From Alphaproteobacteria bacterium MarineAlpha9_Bin7 (GTDB lineage: Bacteria; Pseudomonadota; Alphaproteobacteria; UBA7887): 16,822 nucleotides of DNA. The translations under genes and the position numbers were made by a program. This document shows, piece after piece, positions 1 to 6,314 of the stretch (its first letter is position 1; each line of letters opens with the position of its first letter). A model generated the notes under the pieces. That model did not search any database and had not been told where the DNA came from. It saw only the letters and a program-made list of their open reading frames with translations. The stretch spans positions 1 to 16,822 of the forward strand of contig PTKD01000013.1 in NCBI GenBank assembly GCA_002938115.1, given 5' to 3'.

Positions 1-547
1 TTAAGGGGACATCAGCAGAGTGGGCGATTTCTGCCAGCGCTGGGATATCCAGGACTTCAAGACCCGGGTTTCCCAGGGTTTCGCCAAAAATTAGACGCGT
101 ATTTTCACGTATTGATTCCTTGAATTTATCGTGATCTCGTGCGTCTACAAAAGTAGTGTTGATTCCAAACCGTGGCAGGGAATGGCAGAAGAGATTGTAA
201 CTGCCACCGTAAATATTGGTTGACGCAACGATGTGACCACCTGTGTTCATGAGAGTAGCGACTGCTAAATGCAATGCAGCTTGTCCACTGGATGTGCAAA
301 CAGCACCAACACCACCCTCAAGGGCGGCCAAACGTTCTTCTAAAACGGATACCGTTGGATTGCTTATGCGAGAATAAATATGGCCTGCCCGTTCTAAATT
401 AAACAAGGCAGCTGCGTGGTCACTGTCACGGAAGACGTAAGAGGTGGTTTGGTATATGGGCACTGCGCGGGCACCGTATTCTGCATCCGGATGTTGTCCC
501 GCGTGAAGCGCCAACGTATCAAAATGCACTGAGCCTTCTTTTGGCAT
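1..547 (-). CDS. metY: O-acetylhomoserine sulfhydrylase / Cys-Met PLP enzyme (3' end missing)
   Basis: Cys/Met-metabolism PLP-dependent transferase, which makes homocysteine from O-acetylhomoserine and sulfide in the cytoplasm. The first 182 codons are visible. They begin with an FDTLALHAGQ-type N-terminus, then PIYQTTSY, YSRISNPT, an ALEGG...SSGQAA stretch that binds the PLP phosphate, a NIYGGSYN segment and FGETLGNPG. This order matches the MetY branch (about 430 residues) better than MetB/MetC. The catalytic lysine lies past the left edge and cannot be checked. The ATG at 545-547 is preceded by a TAAGGTG Shine-Dalgarno (554-560). It follows the DUF1192 gene on the same strand by 88 bases, so the two could share a transcript. 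MetZ or methionine gamma-lyase remain less likely alternatives. Confidence 0.87.
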   Translation of the reverse strand, partial: MPKEGSVHFDTLALHAGQHPDAEYGARAVPIYQTTSYVFRDSDHAAALFNLERAGHIYSRISNPTVSVLEERLAALEGGVGAVCTSSGQAALHLAVATLMNTGGHIVASTNIYGGSYNLFCHSLPRFGINTTFVDARDHDKFKESIRENTRLIFGETLGNPGLEVLDIPALAEIAHSADVPL

Positions 548-550
548 AAC

Positions 551-595
551 AAACACCTTAATCAATTATGGTGAGGGTTTGAGCTAAACACCTTA
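551..595 (-). promoter_or_regulatory. metY leader with duplicated Shine-Dalgarno-like element
   Basis: The ten-base word AAACACCTTA (plus strand) occurs at 551-560 and again at 586-595. Read on the metY strand it is TAAGGTGTTT. The copy nearer the gene contains the Shine-Dalgarno; the other lies 35 bases upstream. A complementary AACACC (minus strand, 632-637) overlaps the DUF1192 stop codon and could pair with either copy. I see no match to the SAM-II riboswitch core, so any regulatory role is speculative. Confidence 0.2.
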
Positions 596-635
596 GATGT
601 GCAGGTGCAGTGAGTTCATTAATTCAAAAGGGGTG

Positions 636-827
636 TTACGTTCTGGGTTTAAATACGGAGGCGGCATTTTCTTTGATCGTGTCTTTTTTCTCAATTTCCA
701 GTCGAACACGCTGAATCTCTGATTCAAGTTTATGAATATATGATTCTAGGTCCCCCAAGGAAATAGGCCCTAAATCGGAATAAAACAGGTTCTTCGGGGG
801 CGGCTTCTCTTCTTCCTCATTGATCAT
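636..827 (-). CDS. DUF1192 family small protein
   Basis: A 63-residue protein resembling the alphaproteobacterial DUF1192 family, whose function I do not know. It has an acidic/proline-rich start (EEEEKPPPK), a short linker with the family-like pattern 'LGxLESYIxxLESEI', and a C-terminal helix rich in alternating E/K/R (about residues 25-55) that looks like a short coiled coil. The open frame extends upstream to an ATG at 899, but those 24 extra residues (hydrophobic and Cys-rich) do not look like the family. The ATG at 825-827 gives the usual length, though no strong Shine-Dalgarno precedes it. It sits upstream of metY on the same strand. The 167 bases from 828 to 994, before the next gene, hold nothing I recognise. 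Confidence 0.7.
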   Translation of the reverse strand: MINEEEEKPPPKNLFYSDLGPISLGDLESYIHKLESEIQRVRLEIEKKDTIKENAASVFKPRT

Positions 828-994
828 CAGTAAATACCATTCAAGGTGCAGTATGAAAGGCGTACATTTTTTTTGCAAACATGGGAGCATTTTAAACAAT
901 TGTTAGTATTTATTTTGCAAACTGCAAATATATCCTTCCCCCTTCAAGCTGAATTTTAGAACATCAAAAAAGTTAACATTAAGAAATCGTGACA

Positions 995-1789
995 TTATAG
1001 ATGCGTGTACAATTTTGCGATTTTTCGGAATCCACTATCTGTTACCTGTAGGGTAGAAATAGTGTCCGAGATACCGGGAAAGAGGTAGTCCCAGAAATAT
1101 TGTTTAAACCCATTCCGAAAGTCTTCTAATTCATAAAGTCTAAACCGGTTTAAAATATTACCTTCTTTTGCAGATAAATAGATTTTTACAATGTGGCTGT
1201 TGAAGTCTGAACTGGAGAAGAGGGCAATGATCTGGCATGCCCTGGTAATTCTCCCAACATCGTTGATCTCCGAATCGTCCACCCTCTTGGTGAAGTCGGT
1301 GTTTCGTATGGCTCTCTCAATGACGTCCATATTTGAAGTTTTATGTTGGGGTAAACTTTGTTCTACATATATGGCGCTTCTTTCTGAGTAATACCTCCAG
1401 AGGGCAGAATCGGTCTCAGAGTTCGGTATTTCCTTCGTTTTTTGTGGAGAAATGAGAAAGGATGAATCGTGATCCTCTGGCAATATGCCACGTATAATTC
1501 CCACGTGCGCAAATAGTGAAGAACAGAGTATATTTTGGAACTCTTCCTCATTCGCGCGCCCATCGCGAATAGCTAATCCCCTGACAACATCCAAAGCGAT
1601 GGATGTGCACCTAATAGTGTAATCCAAAGACAAGAATAGGCTGTCGCTTTTTGTCATCGCTGCAAAAGACATTAAGGATAGCGACTTCACCCTTTGTTTC
1701 AGGAATGAATTTTGTTGAAAATGATTATCACAAAGTAGTTCTAAATCATTAATGAAATTGTCTGAATGAATATTTGCAAATCGAAACAT
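995..1789 (-). CDS. Degenerate HD-domain protein (catalytically dead paralog of the upstream HD gene)
   Basis: A 264-residue soluble protein that aligns along its whole length with the HD region of the protein at 2024-3136. Shared blocks include DSLFLSLDYT versus DALYHNLEHT, SLFAHVGIIRGIL versus LLFHDVGYVRNIL, EIPNSETDS versus EIPPNSTDA, YYSERS versus YHVERS, and RNTDF versus KNTMF. Every position that would bind metal is changed: H51 to L53, H55 to Y57, H92-D93 to A94-H95, H133 to Y134, and D190 to C185. The fold is probably kept while phosphohydrolase activity is lost. The ATG follows the GAF stop codon by 9 bases, with AAGGT overlapping that stop, so it is translated from the same operon. 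It has no GAF domain. Its role could be partner or regulator of the active HD protein, or it may be drifting; the uninterrupted frame favours selection. Local base composition is AT-rich (one sampled line about 43% G+C). Confidence 0.75.
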   Translation of the reverse strand: MFRFANIHSDNFINDLELLCDNHFQQNSFLKQRVKSLSLMSFAAMTKSDSLFLSLDYTIRCTSIALDVVRGLAIRDGRANEEEFQNILCSSLFAHVGIIRGILPEDHDSSFLISPQKTKEIPNSETDSALWRYYSERSAIYVEQSLPQHKTSNMDVIERAIRNTDFTKRVDDSEINDVGRITRACQIIALFSSSDFNSHIVKIYLSAKEGNILNRFRLYELEDFRNGFKQYFWDYLFPGISDTISTLQVTDSGFRKIAKLYTHL

Positions 1790-1798
1790 AACGTGACC

Positions 1799-2023
1799 TT
1801 ACAGGTATTTTGAGATCTCGTATCCTATTTGCGACATGAAAGATAGCGTTGATGCGTCGGGTTTCTCCACGTTAAGGCTGTAAAATTCTAGAACATATCT
1901 AACACCAACTTTATCGGTTATGGGGAACGCAAAAGCGCCTTTCACGCCGATATCCTGGGCCAACCTTGCTCTTGGGAAATTTGGATCAGTGGACACGTCT
2001 TGAATCCATTCTGCTTGTCCTGT
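1799..2023 (-). pseudogene. C-terminal half of a GAF domain, separated from the HD-GAF gene by an in-frame TAA
   Basis: This continues the reading frame of the HD-GAF gene with no shift: the starts of the two open pieces differ by 1140 bases (380 codons). Directly after the TAA it reads TGQAEWIQDVSTDPNFPRA, then AFAFPI and a hydrophobic helical end. That is the expected second half of a GAF domain whose first half ends GRGLPGRVL. The stop replaces exactly one residue of the usual linker. A GTG at 1994-1996 could restart a 65-residue peptide but has no convincing ribosome site and would start inside a domain strand. Most likely it is a remnant, or is reached only by readthrough. Confidence 0.8.
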
Positions 2024-3136
2024 TTACAGGACACGGCCCGGCAATCCCCTACCGATACGAAAATTTGTCGTAGAAGTTACTTGTACAAAATTTTCCATCG
2101 CCTCAGTTTTTGCATCTATGTGCCAAATATTTGTAGGTGCCATTTCGTGCTGCTGGCTTTCTTCGTTTCGGTAGTATGCGTGTCCGACCGGCCATTTTTG
2201 GAATTTACAAATCTTACCAAGAATAAAACTTAACGTGTCTTCAAAGTTGCGCGAGTCGGACATTTTTTTACTTATTATTTCAAGGAGCATTATTCCTTCG
2301 CTTGAGAGAATAGACCTGTGTTCCTCGCAAAACACATGATAGTTCAAGTTAATAGCCCAGAACTGGCCTTCATTTGTTGTGTTGAGATAAGTGAGTGCAT
2401 TAGAAATTTTGGGTTGCACGTAGTTATAAAAAAAAGCCGGATAGGATTTCTTGACGTCCATAGGGACGTTGTAACCTAATTTTATATTTGCTCCAGTCTC
2501 CTTGAACTCGTAGTACAAGGCTGGAATTTTTCTATAATAACTAGGGTCGGCGAGCTGCCCTATTAAGTCTGCGGCGGTAACAAGCTCGGATAATTCAATT
2601 TGTTTTGCATCAATATTTCGTAATCCTCGATCCGTCGGAACTGGAAACATCGTATTTTTTATAAATTCACAAATTAGGTCTACGTTTATATCGTCGCTCC
2701 AATTGTTTTCCTTCAAGAAAATTTGTGATCTTTCTACGTGATAAGGGGTGAGGTATGCATCTGTGGAGTTGGGCGGTATTTCAATGGTGTCGCCGGATGC
2801 ATTTACTACTTGATTCGATTCAAAATCATCACGCAAGATATTTCGAACATATCCAACGTCGTGAAATAGCAGTGCAATAGTATAATGGATCCAATCCTCG
2901 ATGGACAAACCACCGTCTAAGACCTTTTTTCCTACAAAAATATCCTGACCGCACAGCGTAACTAAAGCAGTATGTTCCAAGTTGTGATAAAGCGCGTCTG
3001 TATTTCTTAATACACTGGCGCATCGACTCACGGAATCATGGATTAGACCAACGTATTTGTTATTACTTTGAGGGAAGAGCAGGTTTTTTTTTCTGATCAG
3101 TTCCTGAATAATAAATGTAGTTTCTTCAATATACAT
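2024..3136 (-). CDS. HD-domain metal-dependent phosphohydrolase with truncated GAF domain
   Basis: 370 residues before an early stop; 445 codons if the TAA at 2024-2026 were sense. Residues 1-270 match a family of HD phosphohydrolases I recall from cyanobacteria and proteobacteria. Visible motifs: YHNLEHT (H51, H55), FHDVGYVRNIL (H92-D93), TDAYLTPYHVERS (H133), ADLIGQLADP (D190), and PALYYEFKETG. All metal-ligand positions are present, so the HD part should be active, on an unknown phosphoester (perhaps a nucleotide). From about residue 275 a GAF sensor domain begins (KWPVGHAYYR, IWHID, FRIGRGLPGRVL) and is cut midway. The ATG at 3134-3136 has only a distant AGGA. The gene leads a two-gene unit with the dead paralog at 995-1789. 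One sampled line is about 37% G+C, lower than the flanks. No membrane segment or signal peptide is visible. Confidence 0.8.
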   Translation of the reverse strand: MYIEETTFIIQELIRKKNLLFPQSNNKYVGLIHDSVSRCASVLRNTDALYHNLEHTALVTLCGQDIFVGKKVLDGGLSIEDWIHYTIALLFHDVGYVRNILRDDFESNQVVNASGDTIEIPPNSTDAYLTPYHVERSQIFLKENNWSDDINVDLICEFIKNTMFPVPTDRGLRNIDAKQIELSELVTAADLIGQLADPSYYRKIPALYYEFKETGANIKLGYNVPMDVKKSYPAFFYNYVQPKISNALTYLNTTNEGQFWAINLNYHVFCEEHRSILSSEGIMLLEIISKKMSDSRNFEDTLSFILGKICKFQKWPVGHAYYRNEESQQHEMAPTNIWHIDAKTEAMENFVQVTSTTNFRIGRGLPGRVL

Positions 3137-3351
3137 ACTATGTAATGTCCTACATTTACATCTACTAACGACTTTCCATTTACCATGTCTTCAAAAGGCA
3201 ACCAAGAGTTGGTTGTCTTATTGTTTATGCTACCATCAATAACAGATTGATTCCAACTGGGATGATTTTTACTCGCCCTTGCTGCTGAAGCATTGCGCCA
3301 ATGTACCGATATGGCTCGTTGTCTAATTTGCTCGCTTGGTGCAAAACCATC
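3097..3351 (-). other. Start-less 84-codon open frame overlapping the HD gene start
   Basis: Between a TGA at 3352-3354 and a TGA at 3097-3099 the minus strand stays open for 84 codons. It begins DGFAPSEQIRQRA and later reads SWNQSVIDGS and WLPFEDMVNG, a protein-like composition. The only in-frame ATG is late and would give 29 residues. It overlaps the first 40 bases of the HD gene in another frame. It could be the tail of a decayed gene, or chance. I do not recognise the sequence. Confidence 0.2.
3195..3219. promoter_or_regulatory. Eleven-base-pair hairpin upstream of the HD gene
   Basis: AAGGCAACCAA and TTGGTTGTCTT flank a three-base GAG loop and pair over eleven positions with one G-U. 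Read on the minus strand the 3' arm runs into CCTTTTG, a weak T run. It lies 58 bases before the HD gene ATG, so in a minus-strand transcript it would sit in the leader as an attenuator-like stem. It could also be a symmetric protein-binding site. Confidence 0.4.
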
Positions 3352-3636
3352 TCATTCTTAGTTCAGGGCTTGGATGTCACAATTGTCGCATAGAACCTAT
3401 AACGGCATTACTTGTTTATAGGGGTTTGTTAAACGGAGAGTTTCCCCAGCACTGAGCGGTGACTCACTATTCCTTGGCGTGAGACTTGAAATAGGTTAAA
3501 GCTGCCAAATGGAGAGAGTGGTGATGCAGTGCGGTATTGAAAACCGGCCCGGATGAAATGTTGTGTTGCCGTAGGCTTAAATGCTTAGGAACATTGCCGA
3601 TCTTGTATGTTGGGGAAGGGCTTCGGAGAGGATTAG
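3352..3636. other. Non-coding stretch with small inverted repeats
   Basis: No convincing gene on either strand between the HD operon and the MBL gene. It holds an inverted repeat CCTATAA (3396-3402) / TTATAGG (3416-3422) and a CTCAC...GTGAG pair around 3463-3484. I see no tRNA, SRP RNA or recognised riboswitch. Promoters for both flanking units are presumably in 3137-3636, but no clear -35/-10 pair stands out. Confidence 0.3.
3625..3631 (+). promoter_or_regulatory. Shine-Dalgarno that sets the TTG start of the MBL gene
   Basis: GGAGAGG ends five bases before the TTG at 3637. It is the only good site near the beginning of the conserved domain, and it supports a TTG start. Confidence 0.6.
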
Positions 3637-4470
3637 TTGAGCGAGGTTGGAGACTTTAGCGTTCACTTCTGGGGTGTGCGTGGCAGCATCGCGTGTCCTG
3701 GCCTACAAACGGCCCGGTACGGTGGGAATACTTCTTGCCTAGAAATTCGCTGCGGAGACGATGTGCTAATCTTCGACGCTGGTACGGGTATCAGAAATCT
3801 CGCCAAGAGCTTGATGGGTCCAAAAAACCTGGAGTTAGATTTATTTTTAACACACACTCATTTTGACCACGTGTGCGGGTTTCCGTTTTTTGCTCCGGCT
3901 TTTAAATCTGACACCCGGCTCCGAATTTGGGCAGGTCATTTATCACCTGGGCGTCAAATCAACGAGGTTCTTGGATATGTAATGAGGGAGCCGCTCTGGC
4001 CTGTGCAACTCGAATACATGGCGGCTAAGATCAGCTTTTGCGATTTTATTGCGGGAGAAGTGTTGAGGCCGAAGGATGGAATTGTAGTTCGGACTACGCC
4101 ACTGAACCACACGAACGGAGCGACTGGATATCGTATAGAATACGATGATCGATCAATTTGCTATATCACGGATACTGAACATTTTCCGGACCGGTTAAAC
4201 CAAGATATCGTGGACTTAATAAAGGAAACGGACATCTTCATCTACGACTGCACCTATACAGATGATGAATATCCTGATCATGTAGATTGGGGACATTCAA
4301 CTTGGCGGGAAGGGGTTAAATTAGCAAAGGAGGCGGATGCGAAGACATTTGTCGTTTTTCATCATAACCCGGATCATGACGATGACGCTATGGACTCAAT
4401 TGCTACTTCGGTGATGGCTGCTCTGCCTGGCTCCGTGGTAGCCAGAGAAGGAATGACCCTGTGTCCCTAA
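3637..4470 (+). CDS. MBL-fold metal-dependent hydrolase (PhnP/cyclic phosphodiesterase-like)
   Basis: 277 residues of the metallo-beta-lactamase fold, cytoplasmic. The opening VHFWGVRGSI, RYGGNTSC and IFDAGTGIR are typical of the COG1235-type group that includes PhnP-like phosphodiesterases. Metal ligands visible: H73-x-H75-x-D77-H78 (THTHFDHVCG), H158 (PLNHTNG), D179 (ITDTEH) and a late His pair (VFHHNPDHDDD). Substrate is unknown; a phosphodiester such as a cyclic nucleotide is a family-based guess. It starts with TTG behind a good Shine-Dalgarno. Its stop codon overlaps the next gene's GTG start region by ten bases, so the two are translationally coupled. It lies next to the HD operon, another putative phosphoesterase, though on the opposite strand. 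Confidence 0.85.
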   Translation: MSEVGDFSVHFWGVRGSIACPGLQTARYGGNTSCLEIRCGDDVLIFDAGTGIRNLAKSLMGPKNLELDLFLTHTHFDHVCGFPFFAPAFKSDTRLRIWAGHLSPGRQINEVLGYVMREPLWPVQLEYMAAKISFCDFIAGEVLRPKDGIVVRTTPLNHTNGATGYRIEYDDRSICYITDTEHFPDRLNQDIVDLIKETDIFIYDCTYTDDEYPDHVDWGHSTWREGVKLAKEADAKTFVVFHHNPDHDDDAMDSIATSVMAALPGSVVAREGMTLCP

Positions 4471-5474
4471 GTGATGCTTTGGGGCTCCCGGGCTCGATGC
4501 AGGTCATTGAGATCGTGGGGCACGGTAAGCCGGATGTATTAGTGCTGGGACAACGGACTTTGCCACGGCCAGGCTATGGAGAGGTCTTAATTAAAGTTGC
4601 TGCGGCCGGAGTCAATCGTCCTGATATAATGCAGAGGATGGGACTTTATCCTCCGCCGGATGGTGCCTCAGATCTTCCAGGTCTTGAGGTGGCCGGTGAA
4701 ATTGCCGAAATTGGTCCTGGGGTGACCTCATTGAAGACTACCGATAAGGTATGTGCGCTGGTGGCGGGCGGTGGTTATGCGGCCTATTGTCTCGCACATG
4801 CGGAACATTGTTTGCCGATTCCGAATGGGCTCAACATGACAGAGGCCGCAGGTCTTCCTGAATGTTTTTTTACGGTCTGGACCAATGTATTTGATCGTGG
4901 GGCACTTCGTGCGGGCGAGAGTATTTTGATTCATGGTGGCAGTAGCGGGATTGGGACGACAGCTATTCAATTGGCAGCCCATTTTGGTGCACGTGTATTC
5001 GCGACCGCAGGCACCCAAGAAAAGTGTGAGGCGTGCGAGGGTCTGGGTGCAGAAAAAGCTATCAATTATCGTGATGACGATTTTGTCGCGGTCGTACAAG
5101 AGCTAACTGGGGGCCAAGGGGTCAATCTTGTTCTGGATATGGTCGGCGGAGGATATGTGAAAAGAAATATAGAGGTTTTATCCCAGAACGGGCGCATGGT
5201 TCTGATCGCGTTCCTCGATGGTGCTAAAATGGAGATAGATATGATGCCCGTGCTTCGTAAATGGTTGAAAATAACGGGTTCTACGCTTAGGCCTCGGAGT
5301 GTGGCGGAAAAGCAAGAGATCGCAGAAAAGTTGTACCAAAAGGTCTGGCCGCTACTGGCATCAGGCAAAATCAGGCCCCAAATTTCAGCAACTTTTCCAC
5401 TGGCTGAGGCGTATAAGGCACATGAATTGATGGAGTCGGGCCACCATATAGGTAAGATTGTACTCACGGTTTAA
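4461..5474 (+). CDS. NAD(P)H quinone oxidoreductase, PIG3/zeta-crystallin type
   Basis: Medium-chain reductase without zinc that transfers hydride from NADPH to quinones. The N-terminal GroES-like domain shows VIEIVGHGKPDVL, AAAGVNRPDIMQR, GLYPPPDG and LPGLEVAGEI. The Rossmann domain shows ILIHGGSSGIGTTAIQLA followed by GARVFATAGT. About 325 residues is usual; here GTG at 4461 gives 337. GTG 4461 has AAGGA eight bases upstream (4448-4452) and overlaps the MBL stop. The ATG at 4497 gives a more canonical N-terminus but a weak ribosome site, so either may be used. The C-terminal GHHIGKIVL pattern is complete. The role is probably detoxification or quinone reduction; the physiological substrate is unknown. 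Confidence 0.9.
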   Translation: MSLSDALGLPGSMQVIEIVGHGKPDVLVLGQRTLPRPGYGEVLIKVAAAGVNRPDIMQRMGLYPPPDGASDLPGLEVAGEIAEIGPGVTSLKTTDKVCALVAGGGYAAYCLAHAEHCLPIPNGLNMTEAAGLPECFFTVWTNVFDRGALRAGESILIHGGSSGIGTTAIQLAAHFGARVFATAGTQEKCEACEGLGAEKAINYRDDDFVAVVQELTGGQGVNLVLDMVGGGYVKRNIEVLSQNGRMVLIAFLDGAKMEIDMMPVLRKWLKITGSTLRPRSVAEKQEIAEKLYQKVWPLLASGKIRPQISATFPLAEAYKAHELMESGHHIGKIVLTV

Positions 5475-5556
5475 AAGATAAACTACTCTCGACCTAATAC
5501 TTTGATCAGACGAACAGTCCAGTTATATTTGAATTATTCGAGAGTCTTTACTTGAA

Positions 5557-5570
5557 CGGTCCCTGGACCG
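5557..5570. promoter_or_regulatory. Perfect inverted repeat upstream of trcR
   Basis: CGGTCC-CT-GGACCG is a 14-base perfect dyad 147 bases before the trcR ATG. A GANTC site (GAGTC, 5542-5546), the kind methylated by CcrM in alphaproteobacteria, lies just upstream. No T run follows, so it looks more like an operator than a terminator for the upstream oxidoreductase gene. The rest of 5475-5717 shows a lone TTGACA at 5638-5643 without a good -10. Confidence 0.35.
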
Positions 5571-5708
5571 CTGTGGTTGAGAAAGAGGCGGTCAGCTCTG
5601 GTGTTTGCGGAGCCACGTGGATTGAGTGTTACACGCTTTGACATAACTTTAATTCGGGATGTCGTGAGAGATGAAAGATCGAACACTGACTCACCGGTCA
5701 ACTTCGAT

Positions 5709-5713
5709 GAGGA
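5709..5713 (+). promoter_or_regulatory. Shine-Dalgarno that sets the trcR start
   Basis: GAGGA lies four bases before the ATG at 5718, where the conserved family N-terminus begins. It argues against a TTG 141 bases upstream that would add 47 non-conserved residues. Confidence 0.55.
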
Positions 5714-5717
5714 CGAA

Positions 5718-6251
5718 ATGGGAATGCCCTTGATGCCAAAAGCGACAGCTGTTTGGTTGGTTGAAAATACCGCTTTGACATTTGATCAAATCGCTGATTT
5801 TTGTGGGTTGCATCCCTTAGAGGTGCAGGGTATCGCGGACGATGAGGTCGCGGTGGGAATCATCGGGTCGGATCCCATCTCAAGTGGCCAATTAACTCGA
5901 GATGAAATTGTGCGCTGTGAGACGGGTCATGATGCTCGGTTACAGCTAGTCAAATCCGACACACCTTTGACTTCTACTCGGCGCAACGGACCGCGATACA
6001 CGCCAGTCTCTCGGCGTCAGGATCGCCCAAACGCAATTTCCTGGCTTATAAAGTATCACCCAGAATTAAAAGACTCGCAAATCTCAAAGTTGCTTGGCAC
6101 TACAAAAGGTACTATCGAGGCGATTCGAGATCGAACTCACTGGAATATCAAAAAAATTGAGCCGCAAGATCCGGTGTTGCTTGGTATCTGCAAGCAAACC
6201 GAACTAGAAACTGAAGTAGAAAAAGCCGAATCCGCTAATCGAAAGCCATAA
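5718..6251 (+). CDS. trcR: Cell cycle transcriptional regulator TrcR (DUF1013)
   Basis: 177 residues of the DUF1013 family, known from Caulobacter as the cell-cycle regulator TrcR and confined largely to alphaproteobacteria. The start PLMPKATAVWLVENTALTF is the family signature. Two helix-turn-helix-like segments are visible: FDQIADFCGLHPLEV (about residues 18-32) and ISKLLGTTKGTIEAIRDRTHW (about 122-142), joined by a polar linker rich in T, R and S. The C-terminal tail (ETEVEKAESANRKP) is charged and probably disordered. The protein should bind DNA. It stands between the oxidoreductase gene and hldE with a 243-base upstream gap that carries a dyad and a GANTC site, consistent with its own promoter. 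Confidence 0.85.
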   Translation: MGMPLMPKATAVWLVENTALTFDQIADFCGLHPLEVQGIADDEVAVGIIGSDPISSGQLTRDEIVRCETGHDARLQLVKSDTPLTSTRRNGPRYTPVSRRQDRPNAISWLIKYHPELKDSQISKLLGTTKGTIEAIRDRTHWNIKKIEPQDPVLLGICKQTELETEVEKAESANRKP

Positions 6252-6297
6252 ACGGCAAGGGCCTCAACCAAACTAATTATGGGTTGGTGGACGCCGT
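6252..6297 (+). other. Two-part inverted repeat between trcR and hldE
   Basis: ACGGC (6252-6256) pairs with GCCGT (6293-6297), and CAACC (6265-6269) with GGTTG (6282-6286), forming a nested stem with internal loops immediately after the trcR stop. No T run follows. It may shape the 3' end of trcR mRNA or the hldE leader. Confidence 0.3.
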
Positions 6298-6314
6298 AAA
6301 TAGAAGTTGAGACC

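Noticed and set aside
548..635. SAM-II riboswitch before metY
   Set aside because: Expected in some alphaproteobacteria, but the conserved core and pseudoknot words are not present in these 88 bases.
2000..2233. Plus-strand open frame across the TAA of the HD-GAF gene
   Set aside because: Its translation is Cys- and Phe-rich and explained as the reverse of the conserved GAF frame.
1799..3136. Frameshift joining the HD-GAF pieces
   Set aside because: The two pieces are in the same frame (offset of exactly 380 codons); the break is one stop codon, not an indel.
3137..3636. tRNA, SRP RNA or CRISPR array in the long non-coding stretch
   Set aside because: No cloverleaf, no SRP core motif and no regularly spaced repeats were found by eye.
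5066..5467. 133-codon minus-strand open frame inside the quinone oxidoreductase
   Set aside because: Antisense shadow of a conserved gene with no ribosome site or family resemblance.
5577..5717. 47-residue N-terminal extension of TrcR from a TTG
   Set aside because: It is not family-like, and a Shine-Dalgarno sits directly before the ATG at 5718.
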